Positions 9,466 through 18,526 of a stretch of DNA of 64,000 nt are shown here, in pieces (the stretch's first letter is position 1; each line of letters opens with the position of its first letter). The notes below the pieces were generated by a model that worked only from the letters and a program-made list of their open reading frames with translations, searched no databases and was not told the origin of the DNA. Origin of the DNA: Ceratodon purpureus (taxonomy: Eukaryota; Streptophyta; Bryopsida; Pseudoditrichales; Ditrichaceae); contig CM026421.1 in the NCBI GenBank assembly GCA_014871385.1, positions 20,760,865 to 20,824,864 on the forward strand, read 5' to 3'. Both the position numbers and the translations under genes were made by a program.

Positions 9466-10500
9466 CCGGTTCTAACAGATCTCATTTTGAAATTAAAAAT
9501 TTATACTCGGACTTACTAGCAAATTAGAATTACCTAGTCTAGGTTTTGAGACACGAATCTAGATATGCTTTGAACACTTTGTAAATAGATATTGGTCATA
9601 CATCAGTTAGGTGATGTGATCAGTCTTGTGCAAATGAAGTAGACTATTTTACGGAAATGAATGGACAGCTGAAATGAAAATTAGACATTGTTAACAGTGT
9701 CCAGGTATTACTATATTAAACGATAATCAATCTATTCATGCAAAACTGTGTAAGCACTCGCACTTCTTTGTAATACATCCATTACTTTGAATTCTAGACT
9801 GTGCAAGGTGATATGTAAATGGTAATCCACTCTTGGTGGCTGCAGACGCACAGTTCTACCTCAAAGCTGAATCATAACGCTTCGCAACGTAGATCTTTTA
9901 AAAATATACGTCAAAAACATATTCCTATTCCTCAATCTATACGCTGATTTAATGCATCACACTGAAAATTCCATCACTCCACGTGCCAACACTTACAAAA
10001 ATTGAAGATCTGGTTCTAAAAAACCGTTGTAATAGCATCGTGTACCTTGTTGCCATGGTTCAGAACTATGTGTGGAATCTATATAGTAGATACTACAACC
10101 CTTGGAAAACTCTCATTCAATGAAAGATGACACCTTGATGTATTGTTGTGGAGATTTTGATGGGCACCTGCAAATTAAAACAAAACTAAATCAACATTTT
10201 AGTATGAAGAATCGCGACTGTACATTGCTGTTCGCACATTGCTGTTCCACACCCTAAAAATTATCAGTAGATCGAAATGGAATTTTTGCCAAGCTCTTAC
10301 CTTTACTGAGGTGATCGCTTTCCAAGCACCGCGTTGAGATGCACCTTCCTTCGCAAAGGCCACGAGAGAAGACCGCAACGCAGTGCTCGTGGTGCCCAAT
10401 ACTTTGGAAACACTTTCCTCTCGTTCGATGAAGACCCTGGTCCAGAGATGGAGGACTGGCCAATGCTGTAGCCCGGAGGAGGGTCCATCACCTCCATGGT
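9466..10500. other. AT-rich intergenic DNA
   Basis: No supported gene to about 10.2 kb. From 10254 to 10497 short minus-strand frames could be a downstream exon of the gene at 10501-10932 (donor-like AAAG|GTAAGAG near 10300 on the minus strand), but I could not build a convincing join. Confidence 0.4.
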
Positions 10501-10932
10501 CTAACTATTTCGCAGGTGGTCACGCAAAAGTACCTTCTGCTGCAATGAAAGATCCCGGAGCTCCATTTCTACAAGTTTCTCGTCAATCTCAAATGGGATA
10601 ACCCGGTCTGTCATAAACAACGTGAGGGCCTCAGTCCAGTATGCATGAACCATACCTGTACCCCACTCGTCTTTCCGCTTCCTTGCATCTCGCGACTCTT
10701 TGAAAGCCACCACATACGCCGACCATGCTGGCATGGAATCAATCAGCAGCACCCAACGATCACCTCTTTGCCGCAGGTTCTCAAGCAGCGTCATGTAGTC
10801 ATAGCACCAGTCCGAGTTCTCAATGTATTGTCGATGCAACTCGGGCATGAGGTCTGGAAAGAGCTCAGCCATCGCTGACTCGGGCGTGACCCAACTCTGG
10901 TTGAACAAGTCCGTGATCACTGCGAAGTCCAT
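10501..10932 (-). CDS. Unknown 143-residue protein
   Basis: A single frame of 143 codons, acidic and Leu-rich, with several Trp residues (SDWCYDYM, DRWVLLIDSMPAW, AYWTEAL) and a charged C-terminal helix-like part. No family recognised. The bases before the ATG read GAATTGTAG-A-ATG, compatible with a 5'UTR intron ending beside the start. It is divergent to the gene at 11406, with palindrome copy 5 about 100-200 bp upstream. Additional 3' exons are possible. Confidence 0.45.
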   Translation of the reverse strand: MDFAVITDLFNQSWVTPESAMAELFPDLMPELHRQYIENSDWCYDYMTLLENLRQRGDRWVLLIDSMPAWSAYVVAFKESRDARKRKDEWGTGMVHAYWTEALTLFMTDRVIPFEIDEKLVEMELRDLSLQQKVLLRDHLRNS

Positions 10933-11069
10933 TCTACAATTCTCAAACTAAGGAGGCTAAAAACGAAGCACAAACAAAAGTGATAACACAAGAGAGACAT
11001 ACTTGAGTTCACATCCTCCAAATCCAAACAGGTTAACCCTAAATTCGCACATTAATGCGCAGTACCTCA

Positions 11070-11135
11070 ATAACATTGTAGTCCAGTTTTTGACTGTCGG
11101 ATCCGACATCATGTTTTGGGAGACTAAGATGTTGA
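11070..11135. repeat. Palindromic element, copy 5 (degenerate)
   Basis: Contains the perfect centre TGTCGGATCCGACA (11095-11108). Flanking arms still pair in part: AACATTGTAGTC on the left against the complement AACATCTTAGTC on the right. The CCCCGG ends are lost. Membership of the family is inferred from the centre and symmetry. Confidence 0.5.
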
Positions 11136-11405
11136 AGGGTAAGGCATTCAGTATATCCGTACGTGTGTGTTTATTTCAATGTGCCATGGCCGCCAAAATT
11201 GTTTTAATTATCCTCCACTTAAGAGCTAATATTTATGATTGGTTTCCTCCACCGACGGCTGAGCCTCTTATTAGTTGCTAAGAGCAACCTCATACAAACG
11301 CATTGCTCCTTCTCTCTCCCAGCCCCTTAGCTTGTTTTCAAAATTACATTGCAGACCTAAGCTTCAATTCATCTTTCCTCTCATTCTCTTGCAAACACCG
11401 TGGTC

Positions 11406-12008
11406 ATGGATCAGTCTCCCCCCTCTGCCCAGCATGTTCAATCCTCGACCACTAGCCATACCTCGTTACGAGAGGAGATCAAGTCTTCGATGCCTCCAAC
11501 TTCAGAAATGCTCCGGGTTCGATTCATTGCCTCTTCTGTTGATTTGAATATCTTTGAATTTACTTTACTCCCTTCGGTTTAAGTTAGCTGTTTGCATTTC
11601 ATTCAAGATTATGTACCTCACTTACTCTTCTGCTTCCACTGCATGTAGGACGGGTTACCATGGCATAATTGGGAGCTGAGGGAGTTCGTTTCGAGAGTGA
11701 CCGACAAGTACAAAGATCGTCGGCCTGGTAAGGAGGTGGACATGTTCTCCGACGTCCAACAGCTTCGTCAAGTGATCCGATCAAATCGAGGCCAGATAGA
11801 CTGGACCGAGGACGACGTTCGCACACTCAGGCGTGTTGAGAGTGCTTCCGGGATATCATGTCTAGAACCCGAGCTGTTTCATTACTACATTCCAAGACTC
11901 AGATCAACATGGACTTCTACGGACAACGTTGTTGATTTTGGCAATGGAGCTCCCGGACCATCGGCTTTCTTAGAGGAAGATTTTGATTGGGGGGCCAATA
12001 ATGAGTAG
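11406..12008 (+). CDS. Unknown small acidic protein, probable two-exon gene
   Basis: The first exon begins at ATG 11406 (MDQSPPSAQ) and the second is 11649-12008, after acceptor CTTCCACTGCATGTAG. Exon 2 encodes 119 residues (DGLPWHNWELREF... ending FLEEDFDWGANNE) with a C-terminal acidic tail. The first exon most simply ends at CTCCGG (11516), in phase with exon 2, but its donor GTTCGA is weak; CCTTCG|GTTTAA near 11577 is also in phase. The product would be about 155-175 residues. No family recognised. The exon 2 frame is convincing; the 5' part is provisional. Confidence 0.45.
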
Positions 12009-12170
12009 CCTAAGCCTTCCAATTCGGAGAACAGTGACAGCCCCCCCCCCGGTGATTCTAAGGATCATTTTTAATATTTACAATTTTTTTTCAATATATA
12101 AATTTTGCGGATTCTGGAATCTTGGTGTCTGAATTTCATTCATCCACTTCATTCGCTCATGGGTTTATAG

Positions 12171-12298
12171 GAACCCCGGCGGTAATTTTTTCCACGGTCA
12201 TAGGGTCCCCGGTGCGTTTTTTGTCTGCTCACTTTTGACCCCCGGTGCGATTTTTGGCTGCTCACCGCTCACTGCTCACTGCTCGCCGCTGCCACACC
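12171..12298. repeat. Direct repeats with CCCCGGTGCG core beside a truncated transposase
   Basis: Three roughly 31-bp direct repeats start at about 12171, 12203 and 12237 (GAACCCCGGCGG, GGTCCCCGGTGCG, GACCCCCGGTGCG), two of them continuing TTTTTTG-CTGCTCAC. A run of GCTCAC/GCTCG units follows to about 12290. The CCCCGG core resembles the ends of the palindromic elements. They could be CACTA subterminal repeats, but no terminal CACTA motif was found beside them. Confidence 0.55.
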
Positions 12299-13786
12299 AG
12301 AATGCCCGATGAAATGCTTCTTCGTAGTCATCCACGGTGGCAAATTGTAGTTCATAATCAACACGGGCCATGTGCTCCAAGTGGACCTCTTAATCGAGAA
12401 AGGATTCACACCATCTCTTGCTAGTCCTAGCCTCAAATTTCTAGGTTCAAATGCAAATTCAGCGTTCCATTTCCAATTGACAAACTTCCATTGATACGAA
12501 CCCATTGCACCTCTCATGACCCCGTCGTCACTCGCATGCCTGTCATGCCACGTCATATAAGACGCCTGCAATGGCGTACTATACATTCTTTGTAGCCTAG
12601 GTATAAGAGGGAAATGTCGCAAAACCTTCACAGGAACCCTAGATTTTCCAACCTGCTTATAACGTTGCGCTTGGCATCGAGGACAACGGGTTAAATCTTT
12701 GTATTCTTCACCTCTAAAAAATATACACGTAGATGGACTAAGACAACAATGGATTGTCTCATATGCCAATCCCAATAGCTTAAGGACCTTAGATGCATGG
12801 TACTCATTTGTTGGTAAGGAATTTACCTTCGGTAACATACTTTTGCTGAGTATGGCAAAGACTTCGTTGACAAGCATGTTTGAAGCCCCGTGAGTCCTCA
12901 AACAGTTGAGCATGAGGAGAGTGCCTCCTAGCTGTGTCAAACCAGACCCCGGAAACAACGGTGTTCTAGCACTCTCTTCTAGGAGTTGATCACGGGTTGG
13001 GGGACCCTGTTCCATGGTGTCGATATCATCGTCTGCCAAATCCTCATCGATCGGTACCTGTTCCACTGGTGATTGCGGTGCTTCTACTGATTCTATTGGA
13101 GGATCCGGAGGAGACGGTGCAGTTCGATACGCCGATGTATCAGCGTCAACGGGGACATTGTCGTTTGCACCTTCTGGGACTCCTGTGTCTTCGTTATCCG
13201 CAATATCTCGACCTGCTGCGATATACTCGTTGCCCAAACGGCCTTGCAAGCCATCGTAAACATGAAAAATGTGCTGAACCATACCTTCCATGTCCATGCC
13301 GCGATCAACTTCGCCATGCCCACCGGCAGGTAATACTCCGCCTCCTCCACCGAATTGGTCCCTTATATCATCGTCCCATTCTTGGTCTGATTCGTCCACC
13401 TCAAATCCCTGTGCATAAAATGCCGCAAACTTCACCTCATAGAGCTAACAGAATTGAATTAATCTATGCATTTACCGTCCACAATCGAAATTAGGGTTCA
13501 TGCACAATTCAGTTGATGTTTGAAAAATTGTAATCACGAAGAGAATTGGTAATAAATACCTCTTTATTTCTTGGTAAAAGGGGTGCCGACCGTAGAGCTG
13601 GAGGTGCTCGCACACCACGGCCCTGTAATGTAGAGAACAAATTTCTCCTAAACAGATATTGCAAGGGCAAGTCCGCTTCAGTGCGCGGGTTCTATCAGCT
13701 CGCAATTCCTCTCGAAACCTCAACTTCTCATCACGGGCATTCTGCCGTCGTTTGTCACGTAGAGACCAAGCGCTTTCATTTGCCAT
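12269..13786 (-). pseudogene. CACTA (En/Spm) TNP2-type transposase, truncated
   Basis: Two minus-strand segments. The 5' exon (13786 to about 13553) encodes a Cys-containing N-terminus with CPCNICLG and HLQLYGRHPF, usual at the start of such transposases. The main exon (about 13449-12269) carries an acidic linker, then the Transposase_21/TNP2 core: GEEYKDLTRCPRC, VLRHFPLIPRLQRMY, MTWHDRHASDDGVMRG, EPRNLRLGLARDGVNPF, and WPVLIMNYNLPPWM. Family knowledge: the catalytic and C-terminal regions should follow, but the frame ends 19 residues later in unrelated sequence at the direct-repeat cluster. The obvious donor (AAGAG|GTATTT) and acceptor (CTGTTAG) are out of phase. It is therefore a broken copy; identity is strong. 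Confidence 0.85.
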
Positions 13787-14146
13787 GGTGTCGTAAACAC
13801 CCTACCGCAACCAAACGAACCGACGCAGGGGGGAGCACAACTCAGAGAGGGGAAAAACACTTGGGTTTGCATTGGATACACACCGTTAAGGAAGATGAAC
13901 AGAGTACTGTGGACTCAGTCCGAAATATGGATGAATTCCTTTGGTTTAGTCATTCAACAACAGAAGTCTGTTCAGTGAAGATCACGCTTTATTTATCAAT
14001 GATGCGGAGGTGGTACTCCGCACTTGGGTACAACAATGCTCAATCGCCCAGGTTAGAGACGCAACAACACGTTCCTCTACCCTACTGCCACGTCTTGGAC
14101 TTCTCGAGGTTGCTCCAATACGTAGTACCTCAAAGGTACCAACATT

Positions 14147-14926
14147 CTATGACCAATTTGACAACATATCGGAATAACATTCAAGCAGCCGCCTGAAGAG
14201 CAGATAGTGAGTTCTCAGCGATGCTTTGAATTCCGAGATAAGTAGATGAAGCAAGGCCATGTTACCAAACAGTGTCATGTGCTTTCTATCGGATGTATTA
14301 CCACGACCCCCTTGATGTTCCCACAAGTTGTTCGACGCAGAACCGCTGTAGCCGTTGATAGTTGGAGTCGATGTTTCCAACTGCGGCAATCCTGGGTACA
14401 GGAATTCCTGCGAATCAGTATCCTCTAAATGTGGCATGTCTCCATAGAAATCCTCGCCGTCTTCACCCTCGTGCATAACAACCGATTTGATCCAGCCGTC
14501 GAAATCCTCGCCATCTGCACCTGCATGCCGAGTCTGCGAGGTCATGTAAGGTGCCAGTCCCGGTATAGTGTACATTCCCTGTAGCCTATCTTTTAGCGAA
14601 AACTGTCGCGATCCCGCAAGATTATCCCACGAGCCATGCAAAATCTCAGCCGGTCCCTGATCCGTCCACTGAGAAAAAGTGGAGTCAGCTTCATCTCTCT
14701 TGCAAAACAAAGAGAGATCACTTCGATCAGGACATACGGCCAACTGAGCTGGCCACAAGTCTACTGCTGTCTCATGCTTATTGTCTACTGCAGGGACCGA
14801 GGATTCTAGGCCTAACTCCACTGCTAGGTTCCTCGGATTTAGATCCTCCAAATGGGTCGTAGTCATCGATCCCAAACCGTCGTCAAGAGTGAGTACACGG
14901 GCGGCCTCCCCAGACGTTTCAGACAT
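14147..14926 (-). pseudogene. Rearranged TNP2-like transposase fragment
   Basis: An open frame of 259 codons. Residues around 110-140 (RQFSLKDRLQGMYTIPG, then RHAGADGEDFDGW) resemble the RHFPLIPRLQRMY and RHASDDGVM segment of the neighbouring transposase. A later segment (GNMALLHLLISEFKASLRTH) resembles the part that lies before that core there (LGGTLLMLNCLRTHGAS). The two matches are thus in swapped order. The rest is an acidic, unrecognised linker. It may be a shuffled fragment or a separate accessory gene. Resemblance was judged by eye and is moderate. Confidence 0.4.
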
Positions 14927-15489
14927 CGGAGAGACGATGGAATTCAGTGCATCGTGAAGCTCTTCGAAGTTCTAGATCGAAACCACCCTGCCGTCGTCAG
15001 TGAGTTGACTAAACCCCAGACGCAGCGATGTTCGCGGACTCAACCCCTCCATATCCATTACAAGGAACACGATCCTACCACTAAGCACCCTGGTACGCTC
15101 TGGAAACATGTTGGTGGACAACTCCTACGTCGACTTAAAAGTGTTTCTTCACTCGACGTTCCCGGTTACCAATGGTTTAGTGATCTCCCGTTCCCGAATC
15201 TAGCGCCATACACTTGGCTTATTACGCAGACAGAGCGTCAGAATAGACTCACTCTTTGAAGGGGCGGCGTCCCACGATCTTGTCGAGAACTCTCACAGTC
15301 ATCGGAGGTCAGTTTAGTCGTCCTGAAAATAGCCCAGCATCTGTTGCATCCTACGTGAAGAGGACACACCGTCTATCTAGTTTAGAAATCAGTCCACTTT
15401 TTGCCGCAATAGTCACCACTTTCCATTATCTAATTCCCAATAGAGTCTATCTTGAACCCCAGCCTAGATACTCGGAATTGTAAACCCTA
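14927..15489. other. Intergenic DNA of the CACTA module
   Basis: Short plus-strand frames only, none convincing. An in-frame stop (TAA at 15481-15483) precedes the start at 15490, which supports that ATG. Confidence 0.4.
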
Positions 15490-18400
15490 ATGGGTAGTCC
15501 TGCGGCGCTGCATCAAGTGGAGTTATCATGTTTCGATCCATGCTTCTCACCAGTCTCTTCCACTGGTAGCTGTTCTCCGGCAGACGATTGCTCTGAAGAA
15601 ACTGCAAAACTGTTGGCTCCTCTAGTCGATTCGCGCTCCATGGCCTTCCCTGCTCGTATGTCAGATGGACCCGTCGTCGATGGGCGTTTTGCTGAATCAC
15701 AGCCTCAAGAGGTGGTAAGTTAATTCCCACCACTCCCTTGCATTCTCATTCTTTGCGACTTGTTGAGACTGGCTCATCCATTACTTGTGACGAGTTCAGT
15801 ACTCTTGGCTGTCTGATTATATATCCTCTTCATTACCATCGCATTATAATGCAACTCTGTTTGCATGCCCCTGACCTGATTGTGATGTAATTCAGCTTGA
15901 TTTATAAAACAAATTTCCGTAAAAGTATGCTCTTGTCGTCAAGGAGATGTCTTTTGAAGTCCTGTTTTGTCTTTACTGGTCGAATCTACAGTCTGCAAGT
16001 ATGCTTCGGCAAACATCTCATCTGTGCATCCTAATCCTCCGCCAGATGCAGTAGTCTGTTTCATATATATGCAAATCGGATTATGCTATGCAAGACCACA
16101 TGTACATTACTTTACATATTTCGAATTTCGGATCAGGAAACTATATTGACTAAGTTATTCTGCTCTACTTGTTGTGTAAAGCAGTACAGACCCAATCAGA
16201 GGACCTCCTCAGCTATTCCCTACGTCCTTAGTCGCGGTACTGTGACGTCCACGGCCGGGCCAAGCCAAGGATCCGCTCAGGCTCCATTTCCAACTCATTT
16301 CGGGAAAGTGCCCGCCCAGGGTCCGTGGACTCAAAACGTAAGACCCATGTCGGCGCCATTACATCACGATCAACACCGCAGGGGAATCGCAATTGCACCA
16401 CCGCCTTTGCTTACTGAGCGAAGAACAGAACCGAACAATGGCACCAAAGAATTATGTCTTCATCCGTCGACCTCTGTCATTGCGAATTCAGGAGAGGAAC
16501 GAGCAGAACAAAACAGGAAGAGAGCAGCCTCACGAGAATTCCAGCATCCTTATTTGAGGGAGATGGCGCAGGCACACGCGCAGAATCGGGAGCCAGTCAT
16601 TCAGATTCCAGTCTGCAGCTCAGGTACCGTTCTCGGTTTAAAAAGTCCCTGGAATCGTGCGGCACGTCTTTGTGCTAGGCAAACTTTGAATTTTAAAATT
16701 AGGTCCTATAAACATAAACATGAGTATTGGATGTCCCAGGTTGAATTCATCGCTGAGAAGTTAGCGCAGAAATTCATTTACACAAATCCTTTAGACATTA
16801 AATACTTAGCCAAATTCCTCAAGAACTCCCTGAAAAACGATAGAAAGATTTGGAAAAAATATTTCATTAAGACCTCTGGTCTCAAACATGATCGCTGTCC
16901 GGAGGAGGCCTTCACGGAATGGAGAAAACACTGGGTGAGTGCTGTAGGTAGGGAGGAGTCATTGCACATGACCGAAATGCGTAAAGGGAAACAAAAGTCG
17001 GCAAGAGTGGAGCACTGCACGGAGTCTACAGAGGAGACCGCATTCGGATTGGTACATCCCCAGGTAATTACACATCACACCCGAATTCAGAATTACTCCA
17101 TTGGCATGAGAATGAGTTGGTGTTCTACGATTGTATCCAATGCCGTGCTTTAATGCTGTGCAGGAGATGCAGAACCCTCTAAACCCGGACATCACTACCC
17201 CCATGCGTGGACATCTTTCATTCAACACGGACTCAACATCTACCTCTAGTACAGACATTCACAGCACTCCGACAACTGGGCTCAACCATGTCACAACGTG
17301 CCTTTCAACTCAAGGACCGCATTTATCAGACAACACGCCAAACTTTCCTCAGGTAAATGTCCCGCCTCCTTCTAAAAAATTGGACCGCCCCCTCTAAATT
17401 CTCCATCAATCTTAAAGTCGGTTCCAGTAAATCCTGTATATTGTGCAACTGAAATCATGACCTTCTCTTCTAACAGCGCTCAAGCACACCGCCCTACGCG
17501 ATGAGAGAAGTCACCCGAATTAATGCCCTCGAGTCTACGGTCCAGCGTATGGCTACTGACCTGAGTAGCAGCAACGAACAACTCAAGGAAGTGAAGGAAT
17601 TGCTATTGCGACTCATTAATCCAGCTCCACCTCCACCGTGTCCAGTAACGACCTTCACATCAGCTCTAGATTCCTCGGCTGTACTCACACCCACTGTTGC
17701 TGCGGTGCCAGCCTCGCAGACCCTGCCTCCCATGGTAGGACATATCACTCAACCCCCTGCTTGCATCTCTCATCTCACTCATATTGGCGTGGATTTAAGT
17801 CACCGCAGTCCCATCATCGCCGACAGACTTGTAGTACATGCAGCTATAACCGGGGCTCAATCGTGGATGAGCAGAGACACCCAACCGGTTACTCCCAATA
17901 GCCTGCTCCAAAATTTCCGGAACCGTATGCCAATTGGAACGGCGGTTTCGACTGAAGTGTCAGGATCAATTGGAACCGCATCGCAATCACCACAACCAAG
18001 CCCGGAAGTCACGCCCAGATTTCATGCTGGTACCCCGGCTGTCAATGCGACGTCACCAAGTCCAGGGGAAAATTCAATAGATGTTATCGAAATAGGCTCA
18101 TCCGAAGAGCATGTTACAACAAGGGGCATGAGCAACGTCGGAGAGGAAGAGCAAGTACCCCGGCAACCACGTCTCAAAACGGGTCTGGTTCTCCTGCCCC
18201 GTGTCAGTTCCGATGCCATAGCTGCGAACACGTTATGCTTTATTCTACATCCTGATTGTGGCGACATGGTAATTGCCGAGGGGAAAACCGGAGGAAGCTG
18301 GAAATCCCCAAGCCAGAAGTATGGAAATCTATGCAAAGTGGGAGAGCAGATGGTGCAGGTGCACAAGATCATTCGCCCGAACCTCCCACTGATCTTCGTG

Positions 18401-18526
18401 GAAGAGAGACAGCCTTTCACTTTGTTAGATCATGCTCTAGTGAAGAGTTCAGGGTCCAGTGTCTATGTGAAATGGCATACAAAACTTCTATGGAAGAAGA
18501 GCAAGATACCATCTTGCAGAACTTAG
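15490..18526 (+). CDS. CACTA-associated second protein (Transposase_24/Ptta-like with DUF8039-like C-terminus)
   Basis: Four exons, all joined in phase 0: 15490-15714, 16185-17063, 17164-17352 and 17477-18526, with clean GT/AG boundaries, giving 780 residues. Residues about 242-344 (NFKIRSYKHKHEYW... ending HMTEMRKGKQK) resemble the plant Ptta/En/Spm Transposase_24 family. A short coiled coil follows at about 440-478, then a Pro/Ser-rich linker containing IDVIEIGSSEEH (about 632), a SUMO-interaction-like motif. The last 110 residues (ANTLCFILHPDCG... YVKWHTKLLWKK) resemble DUF8039, often found in CACTA-linked proteins. Such proteins (TNPA-like) bind subterminal repeats. No frameshift seen; it may be functional. 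Family calls are from pattern memory. Confidence 0.7.
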
